A stretch of 64,000 nt of DNA from Embiotoca jacksoni (Eukaryota; Chordata; Actinopteri; Embiotocidae). How positions within the stretch are numbered: the first letter of the stretch is position 1; each line of letters starts with the position of its first letter. The stretch is from the NCBI GenBank assembly GCA_022577435.1, contig JAKOON010000005.1, positions 21,576,724-21,640,723 on the forward strand. The letters run 5' to 3'. Made by a program: the position numbers and the translations under genes. This document shows positions 1-12,619 of this stretch, in pieces. The notes under the pieces were generated by a model, which saw only the letters and a list, made by a program, of their open reading frames with translations, made no database searches and was not told the origin of the DNA.

Positions 1-900
1 GAGGTACTGACAAAGCCACATGTACAGTATATGCAGGTCTGGGAGGTATTATACTAGACTTTAGATAGACAGACGTGATGCAAAGCTACGCTTTTTCCCT
101 AAAAGCTTTCGTGTTAAATTCGATTTCTGGATTTGAGTCTGCTGATAGTATGAAGTCTGTGTGTAGAGCTATAAAACAAAAGGCAGAACATTTGTCACTG
201 CCCTGTCTGCTACAATCTGGTGTCTGTATACGTGAGTCATGTTCAATTTTTAGTGCCGATGCAGAAACCACCGTGAGACTTGCTTTCATTTTTGCACTGG
301 CGTTTTTATTGTTTAATCGTGATTTGATCTGAATCTGAAAGTGCTTTACTAACCTATTTTGGTTGTCAGGCAGAGGAACCCCGACCGAAGGAATATTCCA
401 TTCAAAAAAAGTTGGCTTTTTTTTTTTTGGTTCCAAAAGGTATTTTCTCTAATTGATAATCAATGCTGTTGCTATTGGCAGCGGATATTTGAGTAAATTG
501 TGAACCGGAGAAATTTGGAGGAAAATTGCACTACTGTAAGTATCAAATGGGAATCAGTATCATTTTATCCTTTCTGGCCAACTGTGCAGAATAACATCGT
601 TTCCATTAACACTGCAGGAAAGAGGCAAGGAAAAGTTTAGAACTCAGAATCAGTAAGTAGCCCCAAAGCCGAAAACAATGTGCGTATCAACAGCTAATTC
701 ATAAACCAATTGATAAGCAAGCTAATACTTAGAAATGTAGTTTACTCCCAACCCCCCTTTTTTTTTTATTGCCATTAGGATGTACTGTTGCTAATAGTCA
801 CTTAATTTTATGACAATTATACTTTTCCATATATATTACATTGGACACAACCATCAACATTCATGTTGTAAGTAGCTTGCTGGCTGCGACAGGAGTGTGT

Positions 901-1123
901 GTTTCCAAGGTCCGATGTCCCCACGGTCATATGTTCCTATGGTCCTGATTTCCCATTGTTTAATATTCCCAAAGTCCTATATTGCCAGAGTCCTATGTTC
1001 CCAAGGTCCTTCGTTCTCGCTGTCCAATGTTCCCATTCTCCTACGTTCGCATTGTCAAATGTTCTCAGAGTCTGAGTTTCCAAAGTCCTATGTACCCAGA
1101 ATTGCAAGTTCCCGAGCTCATAG
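901..1123. repeat. degenerate 16-bp minisatellite, about 14 units
   Basis: The sequence parses into about 14 consecutive units of 15-17 bp with a consensus close to GTTCCCARGGTCCTAT. Every unit is diverged, but the register is kept throughout. The 88-residue plus-strand ORF and the 105-residue minus-strand ORF over this array are products of the repeat, not genes. Heavy divergence between units implies an old array. Confidence 0.85.
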
Positions 1124-1680
1124 GTTTGATCTTGCCATAACACACCACTGTTCCCATGAATGAAAAACTCCTGGAGACTGGTGGACAACAAAACCCTGCA
1201 AATACCCACGTCAACAGTCAGTCGATTCAGATTTGCGGGGGAATATCTGTGCACAAGCCCGCTGCTGATTTCAATACGTTATTCGGCTGTGATTTGTAGA
1301 CTTAATCCCCCCACAGGCATCGTGTACAGCCAGCTCTAATGAAACACATTGGTTTGGATGGGATCTGAGGAGTCCAGATAGCTGTGCCATGTGGAAAAGA
1401 ACATATGGATCGCTGAGCTCCTCTCCAACATTCCTGAACAATCTGGACAGGACATTGAGCGTTTTATCACCACAGAGGACTCAGCAGTGAGACTGCCGAG
1501 GCATCCAGCTGCTTGCTCCCAGCGGGATGAGGATCCTATCTGTTCTCTGGAAAAACAGGAAAAGACCTCTTGCACGTCGCTGCTGGGAAGTCGTGTTCTG
1601 TAACTTTATCTCAATCATATTGTCATATACTGAGCAGCTAATGACACAATTTCATTTCAACTCTGGTGGTTTGTTCTTCC

Positions 1681-1703
1681 AAAAAAAAAAAAAAAAAAAA
1701 AAA
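1681..1703. repeat. poly(A) run (23 nt)
   Basis: An uninterrupted run of A. No retroelement body is recognisable immediately upstream, so a retroposon tail is possible but not supported. Confidence 0.9.
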
Positions 1704-1984
1704 CATTTTTATGATGATGTTTAATGAATCTAGTTGTCGCTTTTTAATCACTCAATAATGATAACTTTTTCAATATCTTCTGTCTTGCAGAAACGTCGTT
1801 CACTCTCTCCGTGAGCAAAAGGAGCCATTTGGATTAGTAAACACAGTTTAATGCTCACTTGTTTTGAGATCATCTGAGAATATGTCATCAATTCCACTCG
1901 CAACCTTGGGACCCTGAATGGACTGTGCACATACAGCATGCTGCAGAGCTTAAGTGATTACCTACCATTAGAGCATTTTATAAG

Positions 1985-2050
1985 AGGAGGAGGAAGAAGG
2001 AGAGGAGAGGAGAGGAGAGGAGAGGAGAGGAGAGGAGAGGAGAGGGAAGG
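1985..2050. repeat. purine-rich (AGAGG)n microsatellite
   Basis: A pentanucleotide purine repeat of about nine AGAGG-type units, preceded by GGA-rich sequence and followed by GGGAT-type repeats up to about 2070. The purine/pyrimidine strand asymmetry is marked. Confidence 0.9.
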
Positions 2051-2761
2051 AGGGGATGGGATGGGATGGGGGGGAGATGGGGAGAGGAGATAGGAAACAA
2101 TCGTCACTGTGCCATGGTGCATTGTATTTCAGACAACATTCATCATGCTATCAGCTTCCTTCTTACAAGGACTCAGTGTGGGAAGACATGAGGCATGCTG
2201 GCCAAACTGTGCCCTGAGCGTTAAAAGCTTACCTATTTTTCTATTTTTAGAACAACAAATGCCTCCCTCTCAGTAAAACAGGATAGTTATATGTAAGGTT
2301 ATCTGAGGCGCAGTGGCCACCAGGACTGCCAGCGGGGCCTGGTGTCCGCTTTCTGTGCAGCAACAGAGAAACATCAAGAATTCCAAAAAGATTTGAAATC
2401 CCTTGTTTACCATTTATTATTCACCTTTCAACTCGCGTAGTTCAACTTGCGCCAATTGTTTTTCTGCAGACTCCAGCAGGTGTCACTCTAACCTGTGGTC
2501 TCCAATACAGACATGAATGTTGCAGGCACCAAGCAAAAGCTGGCTCGGGACCGTCTGTGCATGGCAGCGAGAGGTGGGGTCAGTCAATCAGTCATTCAGT
2601 CATTGCTCTGCCTTCACCGCCACAAAGTTCACCAGAGGTTCAAGCCTGCACAGCAGAGGAGTGTGAAACCCAGTCTGACTGCCACACTCTGGACTGCTGA
2701 ACCGGCCCCAGGGGGAAGAAATGTTTTCTCCTCTCTGCTAAAAAAAAACCGCCCCTACCTC

Positions 2762-2800
2762 TGTGTTTGTGTTTGTGTTTGTGCGTGCGCGCGCGCGCAT
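2762..2800. repeat. alternating purine-pyrimidine TG/CG tract
   Basis: TGTGTTTG units grade into an uninterrupted (CG)n segment, a composition prone to Z-DNA. Confidence 0.85.
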
Positions 2801-3348
2801 TTTGTGTGCTAAACAGTTTTGGCTGAGCACTTAAGCTATTTCGAGATAACAATCATTAACACTATTTGACGGCTTTGGCATGGGAGACTGCGAGAGCATT
2901 CATCTCAAGTAAATAGAAGAGGAGAGACATTCTTTCTGTGAAAACAAGGGAAGCTTTTTGATTTCCCAGGGCATGCACGATCTGTGCTGCTCACGAACTT
3001 AGACAGGAAAGAAACGGTGGCGCACAGGCCTTACAGCACTTGAGAAACCACTGACAGACTGCGTTTCAAGGACACAACCTTTAGTTTGTTTTGCTGAGGA
3101 GTTAAGTTGAATGTGTGGGCGTAATTCTCTATTTGTCTCCGGACTTCGACATCCCTGAACCCTGTCATTTCTAATCTTGGGGGCACAGCTGCTTTCATAC
3201 ACAGTGGTCTGAATGCAGTCTCTGCTCATATACACGTCAGTGTTCTATAGCATGTTAATCTTCATTTATGTTGATAGCAGGTTACATAACTTCCACAGCA
3301 GCTGCACCTTCATAAACAGGCAGGAATTTACATGTTCTGGACACAGTT

Positions 3349-3354
3349 TCTCTT

Positions 3355-3385
<31 letters not shown>

Positions 3386-3420
3386 CTGTGTGTGTTTGCG
3401 TGTGTCCCTGTGTTTGTGCG
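3349..3420. repeat. compound (TC)n-(TG)n microsatellite
   Basis: A CT repeat passes directly into an interrupted TG repeat. ORFs on both strands here are repeat translations. Confidence 0.9.
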
Positions 3421-5439
3421 CACATGGGCACACATAATAACAGTGCCAAAAGGGAAATAATAACAGCGCTTTTAGTAGGAGAGTAAGTTGGATCAAAAGC
3501 GTTCCTACCGCACACAGCTTCCAGCCAGCTGAAGGAAAAGTGCTACATCTTAAGTGGTTAATGTTCATCCCACAATGGAGGAATTGAAACCTGGTGTGTC
3601 TCTTTAAGATACACCACACACAGCAGGCACTGTGCTTGCAAATAAGGTTTGCTGTAGCACTCAACAGTGTTCAGAGAGAAAGAAAGACTGCAGGGGGGGC
3701 TGCATTTGCTTCTTTGTCTTTTTCCAGTGGTGTGATCAATCGTCCGGGGCATGTTAACGCTGATTAAAACCTAGTTAACTTTTTCTGTCTTATTCAGATG
3801 CAGTGAGGTTGGTGTTGGTCAGTCTATACTGATTACAGCAATAAGTAGATTTAAGTAAGTAAGACTTGGACCCTGAATTCTCCTTTACAGCCTTGTCTGA
3901 CATGCTGGCATGCAGATTCAATTCCATTTCCAGAGGTCAAAACACAGAGTGTGCTCAATAAATATATATTGTGCTTTTGGGACAAAAGCTCATGAGCTGC
4001 ACATAAGGCCTTTCTGTATGTGGTGTCTGCACTTTTTGCTGGCATGTGCTGTGTTTGACATTATGGACAGAGCCTGTGGTAGTAGAGAGGAGTGATGTCA
4101 CAGGCCTGTTGCCTGTTTTTTGGCTCCAGTCTCACTGCCACGCGGCAGCTGGCTTTGCTGGCTTTAATGTCGCTGGTCAAATTGATAACCCATCACAACA
4201 GTGACAAAACATTTACCAAGTGGCAGCCTTCTATGTAACAGAGCTGAATGTAATGGGCAGAGTACCAAATTTGTATCATTTTATGGCACCGACCAAATTG
4301 GTTCGGTTGTATCTAGCATGAAAAATGCCTTGTCATTCGGTGTCAAGTTTTGATTCATACGCAGCATCCTTCCCAACATGCTTTTGTTTGAAAACGCAAA
4401 CCTTTTTGCCCGGTTTAAATAGGTGTCATTGGTGTCAGAGAGCCACAGCATTTACCATACGTAGCCCCTCACTCAGTTTCAACTTATGTAGCTTAGATCT
4501 TATATTACAACATCTCATTTCACTATTTTTAAATAGAGTTGTGCATCGCTGCAGTAACTGGAGGCTTCTCTGTGTGCAAGCAGAAAGCCAGCGTCTACTG
4601 ACAGCATGTGAGGCGTTTATGGGACATCAGTAGATTGTAGCGCCGAGTGATAACTTGCATGTGAGACATTTAGGGGACATCTAAAAGAACCTGGTGACAT
4701 TCTCCCCCTCTAAACTGCATGAAAAGTAAAAGTTTGTACTACAATGTAATTTAAACAACTTTCCTTCTCTTAAAATCAATTTGATAAATTGCTGTCAAAA
4801 AAAGTATAATTTAGGAAGTCCACATACTTAATACTACCACATACTAAATAATTCATAATGATGGATTTACTGGTTCTACTCTGACCATCTTTGGTTTATG
4901 TAATGACCACAGGGGGATATATATATCCAGTACCAACTCAAATAGTGTCAGATCATCAATGTCCCCCAGAGAAACAGCTCAGACCAACAAAAAGCAGCTG
5001 GTCTCGGCTGATTTTGCCAGTTAGCTCCAGGGTGAAAATGATTTACTCACCTGCAGAAATCTACGAGAAAGATGAGGAAGAGTTTGATGGACAACACACT
5101 GGACTCGCCACGGAATACATTTAGAAATCAATTACAGCCTCCATTATGGAAGAAAAACACCCCTAGATGTACATCGAAGAAAGACAGAAGGGGAGAAGAC
5201 AAAAGATTGTTGTGAGAAAAACGTTGTTGCATACATGTCAAAGAAACTACTTGTAGTTTTGCATGTGATTGAAAGGGAAGAAGACTGTAAAGCAAAAAGA
5301 TCACAAGACTGAAAAAAAACCCAGAATGAGCTGTTTATACTTCATGTGTCAACATTTGACAGATGACTGTGTAATGATTATGTAATGACTCAGCTATTAT
5401 ATTTGAAGTGTATTAGTAATAGCATGTACCGTACCTAAC

Positions 5440-5800
5440 AAGCAACTTCTCGCTACTTGAAGCGAAGACAGTAAACGCTACTTTCATTCAGGTCGGGCTA
5501 CATCTGATTGGATTGTGCTACGAGGCAGATTTGTCTCAATGCAGATTAGTTGTTTGGTTTCCGTGGTAACCTGTCCGTTATTTGTTGCAGCAGCTTTATC
5601 TGAAGTGCGGTAGAGCTCTGCCCCTCCTCCTCCCCCCCCCCCCTCCACTGTGACCCCGCGAGATCACGTCCGTCCCGTCCTGAGAAACATCATGTCAATG
5701 ATAAACCTGTCAGGAGCATCCACAGTCCGTCACGGGCTGAGCAGCAGCAGCGGGAACAAGAAGCGCTAAAGAGGCACACGGAGACACGAGACAGGATGTT
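5440..5800. promoter_or_regulatory. isolated CpG-rich block, candidate distal regulatory element or promoter
   Basis: Between AT-rich flanks, about 5440-5800 is locally rich in CpG (especially 5640-5770). It contains a C run (5632-5643) and an RFX X-box-like inverted half-site pair at 5557-5570 (GTTTCC, two-base spacer, GGTAAC). A small ORF at 5692-5769 encodes 25 residues ending in NKKR, but I do not recognise it. The composition suggests a regulatory island or a first exon; neither is proven. Confidence 0.35.
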
Positions 5801-7084
5801 GCAACACAAAAAGAACACTTTGAGAAATACACTGCTGAACACTCAGAAAATGAAAAGAAAGAGAAGCAATTCAGTGTGCTCTAGATTTCATAAGGCATGA
5901 CAAATTGTTCGGTTGTTGAAAAGTAGAACTGCATGCATTGGTGCGTGTGAAGCATATGGGATAATCATTTACAGCTTTAGGTTGTAATTTATGCAGCTTG
6001 TTTGTTGTTAAAGAAATACCGTGGCTCAATCAAAAAGGTACTGAGAGCCAAATTCATTGTCAGGCAGATCTAAATTCTGTTTACTCTGCTGAGACGCCTG
6101 GTAAACCACCAGTTCTCACAGGCAGGAAAAACATCACACTCGAACACACCAACAAAAACCACAAGATGGTCTTTGTACAAAAGAAAACAGCTTTTGTGTA
6201 TAACTGCCATACATGCTTCAACTTAGATAGAAATTCTTGTACTTTGATTGTTTTATATTTCCTCTTTAAAAATAACTATATCCTCATAAGCATTGATGAT
6301 TGAATGAATGTTGACATACTGTAAGTGGAACCCTTTTATTGAGAGGAAATTCATCAAAGTAACTCAATATTATACAACTAAAGCTACTCCACCCCTTTCA
6401 ACGTCAACAAATGTTTACATTTCAGGGTTTATCTGAGAATCATTATCTTACAAATCTTACTTTACGTATGCATGGTAGCCAGATTTATTTGTGCTACACA
6501 CAGAAACAAATTCCTTGGGGCACTGTGCCAAACTGGAATTCATCAGGCTTTTGTTTAGACATGTTTTTTCCTCAAACAAATCTCAAAACATTACAAACCA
6601 GTTAGGGAAAAGGCAATTCTCCCTTGGACATGTCCATTTAGAAGTGATTGATTTCATGCAGGTCATTGAAAAGCCCAGTCTCATTAATGTGTAATAGCTT
6701 CTTTGCTTATCACCATAAAACTTCCTCATTTCCCAATAATGACTCTAGAATTGTGAGATGTCTAGTAAAATTGACTTAATCATGAAATTTTAACCTCTAA
6801 AATAGTTAGTTCACTTAAAATGTTTCAATATAATCAGTTTCAACTATTTTTTTTAAGTTATAAATGACCTTATTCGGTTTTACAGTGTATACGTTTGAGA
6901 CTGGGTTTTCGAAGACGAAGGTCATGTGATGGAGTAGAAAGAGTGACCGTGAAGGGAGGTAGGTCCGGGATGATTGGGTGGATTCATTATAGGACTTTCA
7001 CCTGGAAAAGCGGAGTTCATTCAAAAGCCAAAGTCAATGTGGTGTTGCTTTTAAGTAGCGTATTAAAGTTATGTATTGTAACTT

Positions 7085-7227
7085 AACTTACGCCAGTAAC
7101 ATACTTCTTTAAACTCAAACCATGATCTTTTCCAAAACATAACTAAGTAGTTTTGGGTGCCTGAACCTGACCTAACATCAAGTAAACCAGACCTGGCCTG
7201 ACTAAGCCCACACATTTTCCGTGATTA
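7085..7227 (-). mobile_element. fragment of dispersed family A, left part (minus orientation)
   Basis: On the reverse strand this fragment carries the words GGTTCAGGCAC, AGTTATG and GATCATGGTTTGAG, which recur in the other family A copies at 8669, 35740 and 51823. It is interrupted at its left flank by family B sequence (7228-7456) and a short family A-like remnant follows to about 7495. I recall this repeat type from percomorph genomes but do not assign a superfamily. Confidence 0.6.
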
Positions 7228-7456
7228 TAGTCAGGAAACTTTGTTCGCACGATGGTTCGCTCAGTCTCCTTGAGGGGCGGACCAATCGGGAACCCGTGGC
7301 GGTCCACACTACTTGTGTAAAGGCTGCTTCAATAGTTTCAAAATGAACCTAAGGTCTATGCCCGGTAGGACGCAACGACTGGAAACAACTGTCAATGGAG
7401 AGTAGCCAGACCTTATCAATTCAACAAATGAATTTGGTTCGAGTAATTCCAGGCTA
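7228..7456 (-). mobile_element. MITE-like element, family B (minus orientation), nested in a family A copy
   Basis: Read on the reverse strand, it begins TAGCCTGG, runs through GGTCTGG and TTGTTTCCAGTCGTTGC, continues with AACTATTG and AGCAGCCTTTA, and ends near CCTGACTATAATCAC. The same words in the same order occur in the plus-strand copy at 59092-59369. It lies between two pieces of family A sequence, which suggests insertion into an older copy. It has no coding capacity. Confidence 0.7.
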
Positions 7457-7500
7457 ACCCATACCATGATCTTTTCCTCATTTACCTAAGGCACCTTATG
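7457..7500 (-). mobile_element. family A remnant on the far side of the family B insertion
   Basis: The words CCATGATCTTTTCC and CCTAAGGCACC correspond, reversed, to the GGTTTAGGCAC / GATCATGG core of family A. The fragment is short, so orientation and membership are tentative. Confidence 0.45.
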
Positions 7501-8668
7501 CACATACATGACTGAGACACTAGCGGGCTTCTTTATGGTCACATGACCTAGATAGAGGCCAACAGAAAAAAAAAATAGGGCAAGAAAAACGTAGCCATCT
7601 TACAATCTCTGAGCCATTATTGTGAAACTAATATGTTTTTGTGCTGTGCATCAACGTAGCTAATACACAATTTGATGTGAGACTGGGTTGCATTGAACCA
7701 AAAACAAAAAAAAACAACAACCCTGATTCTAATATGTGTGCAGTGGTAATTGGACCTGTGGGACGCAGCAGTGGAGGGCAGCAGTTAGGGGTCTGAATCA
7801 GCACAGGTCTGCGATTTCAGTGCTAAACAAAAGGTTAGAGGTCAGTTACAACTACATTTTCCACTGACACAGGAGAGGCAGAAGGGGAAGAGATGATAAA
7901 TGATTGGGCTTCTGGACTTTTAATTAATTTAGTGAGCATGAGGCCTAAATAACAAATTGCAAGATGTATTTATATAGGATCATCTGTGTAACTCAATTTT
8001 AGCAGATAATAAACACCTGAACTGGAACCGAGCAGTAGAAGATGGCCTGCAGTATATGAAACACACTGTACAGGTTATTCCTGCACAAAATAGAGCTGAA
8101 AGTGGATTCACACTGAATATTACTTTATTTCTTTCTCATTCAACACTTAACATTATGCATCGAAGTTATTTTCATTTTGTTTGATGTCCCTTGAGCGACA
8201 GGCAGGTTCTTTTGTGTACCCTTGACACAACCATACTCTAACCACACTTAATGTCTGTCTAGCTCGAGGCATATGTGTTAAAGTGTGTTGTCTATCTCTG
8301 CAGGCTTCACTCCATCCTGTCATCACAAACAGGAGCGTCCACTACTCACTCAGTAGAACTCACAAGTGAGTAAACACACACGCTATAAGTCTCCATAATT
8401 ACAGTGGATTTAATTCTATCTGCTGTGTATGTTCCATGTTTTTCATTCTTAATAACAGTTTATCGTCTTTGCTCTCCCAGAGAGTACGTGTCATATGTCA
8501 GAGAGAGAAAACAGATCTTACTAGTAAGCTGTAATTGAACTGGGGAGATGTGTTTAACCAAACACGCTAAATGGAAACGTAAAAGCAGGTCTTAACAAGC
8601 TACAGTTTTATATTGTCACTCGTCTTGTTGTGATATTTGGTGCCTGCATACTGGACACAATTCAGTGG

Positions 8669-8890
8669 CCCTGGTTAGGTTTAGGCACAACAACTTGGAT
8701 TGGTTTAGGGAAAGATAGTGGTTTGGGTTAAAATGAGGACTTGAGACATGATGTGCATTAAAGTTAAAACTTCCCTAAAGTTATGCAATCTTCGTTGTCA
8801 TGTGAACAGTAAATGTAGTTTTAAAAAACTGTCCCGACTTGTGGGTTGGAAAGGGGAAGCGAACACCGGTTTCCTGGAGCAAAGTCCATC
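8669..8890 (+). mobile_element. dispersed family A fragment (plus orientation)
   Basis: It carries GGTTAGGTTTAGGCAC, GGTTTAGGGAAAGAT and GTGGTTTGGGTTAAAATGA in order, followed by a second half with GGTTGGAAAGGGGAAGCG and GGTTTCCTGGAGCAAAG. The 87-residue ORF overlapping it is not a recognisable protein. This is the most complete example of the first part of the family in the window. Confidence 0.7.
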
Positions 8891-9959
8891 ATTGTTTCTG
8901 ATCTCATACCCAACCCAAAATATAGACATCATCTTCCCCGACCACCAGATTTTTGTTATTTATATGACTGCTGGGGGTCACTTAACTTTGAAATTTAGCT
9001 GCGGTTCCTAAAAAGCTACCTGACCTACGGTATGGTGTTATTTTTGGAGGACAGACTCACCTAATCACGTGTCCAGCAATGTTTTCAATTCATTTATGTT
9101 CAATTACTCAATTGGAACTCTTGTAAACATTGAAATTACATATATAAAAAAAAAAGAATATGTAGTGGCCAGTTGTTTGGTTACATTACCGGTGCATGAT
9201 TATTCCTATTCTTTTCAAACACTTGTGTTTTCCATGGGACCCCGGTGCAGATGTCTTCGTTAAGCGCTCACCTCCTGTCACAACAAAAGTTTTAATCTTT
9301 TTGCAGGAGTCAAGATCAATCAAAAACTTCCAAATAGCGAGAAGACATTTCTGTGACAGAATGATAACCATCATGAAAATGCAAATACACTTTAAGACCA
9401 TAAGTACCATACATAATGCAGACAGGTGGCGAAGATAAAAGATGTTGTATACAAGTAAGAGACAGTTTGCTCTCAAAGTGTGTTGTGTATGACGAATGAA
9501 CCAACATTAATGATGGCCCTTAAAACGTAGTGACTCATTAACTTTTAGTTTGAAATAAAAAAAACTGAAATATTCCAGGAACTTCTGGCTAGTTTTAATG
9601 GTCAACCACCATCCTTTTATTAGCTATTAATCGACCTGATTTGGGGTGGAGTATAATAAATGAAAAATGTAACTCATCAACCTGTGTGCTCTCATCACAC
9701 TAGGATTCGTAGCTCTGGCTCAAAATTGTCCGACATAAAGAACCTAGAGGAGATGCAGTAATCCAATGTAATTGCCCGAGACCATCTGTCTGTCTTTGTT
9801 CAACAATTCATCATATGTCCATCTGCTCCACACAATGTCTTCGACACCGCTGACTGGATTTAAATGAAACTTCTGGGCATGATTGCCGTGTTAGACCAAA
9901 GTGGGGTGCTGTAGCATTGGTTTAATTACCTGTTGCACGCCTTGTGAATGAAATCGTTC

Positions 9960-9975
9960 CAATTTTTTTTTCACA
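9960..9975. repeat. T-rich run
   Basis: A short poly(T)-type tract. The wider region 9.0-11.7 kb is AT-rich, without any gene or larger repeat that I can define. Confidence 0.7.
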
Positions 9976-11739
9976 GCAGGGATCTTGCAGCTCCTGCTAT
10001 TGTATCCCACAGCAACAGTAAAATGTTACACTCAAAAACGTTTCTCTGTTGAGTTACATTGTGGGAAACAACACAAGCAGTCCAAAATATGTTATAGAAG
10101 TTGCCAGTTTCACATAAAGCACATGTTGGGAAGTGACGGTTGCAGAGCTACATCCTGCCTCAACCTTGTCCTTGTGTCTACTTACATTGTTTAGAGTGAA
10201 CACAGTTTTGCAAAAACAATAAAGGCCTGTAATCAATATTTCTGAGTGTCTTAACAGTTTTTTAATCTCTGAATAAGTGGTCCAAATAATCATAAACATT
10301 TAAGGTAAGTTAACCAGTTGATTCAAATATTATTAAAAACAAAAAATGAGTAAATACAAAAAGGAAAAACTTTCCTTTGTCACCTGTTTCCTGAGTTTAG
10401 TTAGTTCTTCAAATTGTGAATGAACTTGAGAAACATACATAAGAGAAGAAGGGAAGGATATATTTAGCAATATGCGAAATGAAAGTGGAAGTACTCGGGG
10501 GAGGCACAATGGAAACAGAATTTATTTGGTAAAACACAAGTAATCAAATGTTTCTGACTAAATTTACAGGAAAAAGAAGAATGATTTGTCACATTTCTCT
10601 ATTTCAGGGTTTCCAAATTTCCTAACCGTGTGTTGTTGTAAAGTGCCTTTATACCACTCACATTTCCTGAAATGTTTTTAATTCTTCCGCACAACCTGTT
10701 GGTTTCTGCTTCAGCCTCAATTGAACTATAAAAAATAAAGAAAGATGTGTGACAGCAATTTCTTTGTTGTGAAAAAAATAAGCCCACTTGGTAAGGATGC
10801 TGGTTCCATGACGCATGGGTGAAATCGGTAGCGTCATAATCCAGTAAATAAAGTCTAACTGCGTCTTTCCTCACAAAATGGTGCTCTTTTACAACAAGAA
10901 AAACCAACAAGAAACCTGTAAACAGTTCAGGATTGATTAAACAACTAAGCTAAGTGATACATTCTATATCTCATATTCTGCTCTCGGTATTATATAGGCT
11001 CAATTATTATTTGATTAACTTTATGCACATGCTCAGTAAACTCAGCATTGAAGAGTTCACAACTGCACAGTATAAAGTCGGTCCTTTCAGAAGCATTGTA
11101 GTGTTTTTCCATTGAAGTATCATGAATAAACAATGCACTGCTAATGGGAGAATTGCATGACTTGGTATTTTAATGCTAAACAAATAGGTTTGCCCACCTC
11201 TTGGGCTTCATAGGCCTAATGTTTATGTCTATATCTTGCAGTTACATCATCACTTAGACATGGCGTGGTCAGTATGATGTGCTCAGGCTGCAGGCTGTGT
11301 GACATACTTAAACTGAATGAGTAATTGCATAACTCGTCGCAAAGCTGTATGGCCTTGGACTCGCACAGCATCTGCTGGAAACAACTCATCACTGATTGGT
11401 TTTTAAAAAATTACACAATGGAAATCTTTGAAATAGAGATATGAGTTGGGCCTATTTAGTTCTACAACTTTTCAACTTCCTACAACGGTGGCTCAACAGT
11501 GGATTAATTTATTTTCAGAGGACTATAGGCTACTTTTTGTCAGAGGTGCAGAGTGAAACTGCTCAACTCTGTGCACTAGTATGTTAACAACCGCCCACAT
11601 GTCCAAATCGACATGTTTAAATTAGAGGTTGGTGCACGTATTGCTGTGAGTGCAGGATCGCTGGTAAATGACAGATTACTCACATTTGTGTGAGCCCATG
11701 TAATCCGATTCGAGTTCATTCTGTGCAAATCTCATGTCG

Positions 11740-12619
11740 TCATACTGTAGCCATCAGTGGGAGCGCTTCAGCTCCGCGCAGACGTGATTAAACGCCGACC
11801 GAATCATCCAACCCCAGATGCACTTTGCACGGAGACATCTGTTTTGACTACAGATCAACAGAGACTCGAGTCGCATCATGTCCGAGTAATTGCATCAGGT
11901 AGCATCGATTACCATATTTAGAGCTGGTGGAAGATTTGATTATGAGACTGTGTGTTTATCCTGCTGCCACTGCCACAGAACAGCTGTTCAAATCAGTACA
12001 CCACATTGTTTATATTTGTCAATCATCTTAATGTAATATTCAACACAAAGTATAAACAAATACAACTTGTAATATCTCTTCCAGGATCAAAAAGGAGCCA
12101 GGAAACGAGAAATATCAATAACTCAAATCTTATATTTATTATTTTTATATGCATATTTGATAATTTCCTCTCAATACATCGTGGCTGAAGGCTAATTAGC
12201 TGCATCCCTGGTGTATTCTTGCATTTGATATTGATTTATATTATATTTGTTTTATTTTTCCAAGCGATCCTATTCTTAATACAATTTGCTTCCATTTTGT
12301 AACATTTTATTTCTTTTTTTGTGTCGTAAACATGATGATTATTTTTCTTCTTAAATAAAGCAATTTGAGCTGCCTCCGTGTTTGAACGAGAATATAAGCC
12401 ATAATAAATTTAATAATAATAATTTAGTGGTCATAGAAAGGTAGATTATGTTATCGTTTCCCCTTATGTAGGCTACTTCTTTTTTTTTTTTTTTTTCAAG
12501 GCACCAATCATGTAAGCCTATTTGATTTGTTGTTGTTGTTGTTACTGTAAGATATTAAGATGATCATCTCTTTGTATTATATGATCATTTGGTGTTATTT
12601 TAGTCGTGGGTTATTTGTT
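11740..12619. other. proximal upstream region of hipk2
   Basis: A modestly CpG-containing stretch at about 11750-11900 is followed by AT-rich DNA with a T run (12480-12496) and a short TTG repeat (12528-12543). It sits 0.5-1.3 kb before the CpG-rich promoter block, so proximal regulatory elements are plausible, but no specific binding site can be assigned with confidence. Confidence 0.35.
12480..12496. repeat. poly(T) run
   Basis: An uninterrupted 17-base T run about 560 bp upstream of the hipk2 start codon. Confidence 0.9.

Larger units (their letters stand above)
1..11740. other. upstream flank of hipk2, no recognised gene
   Basis: The six-frame translations contain only short, unconserved-looking ORFs here; none is recognisable as a known protein or as exons of a neighbour. 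In mammals TBXAS1 lies on this side of HIPK2, but I see no cytochrome P450 motif. Apart from the repeats and the CpG-rich block listed separately, the sequence from about 5.8 to 7.0 kb and 9.0 to 11.7 kb is AT-rich and featureless by eye. Confidence 0.6.

Noticed and set aside
901..1254. ORFs on both strands over the minisatellite
   Set aside because: They reflect the 16-bp repeat and contain no recognisable protein.
1..12600. Exons of the mammalian neighbour TBXAS1
   Set aside because: No cytochrome P450 heme-binding motif or other recognisable coding segment was seen on either strand.
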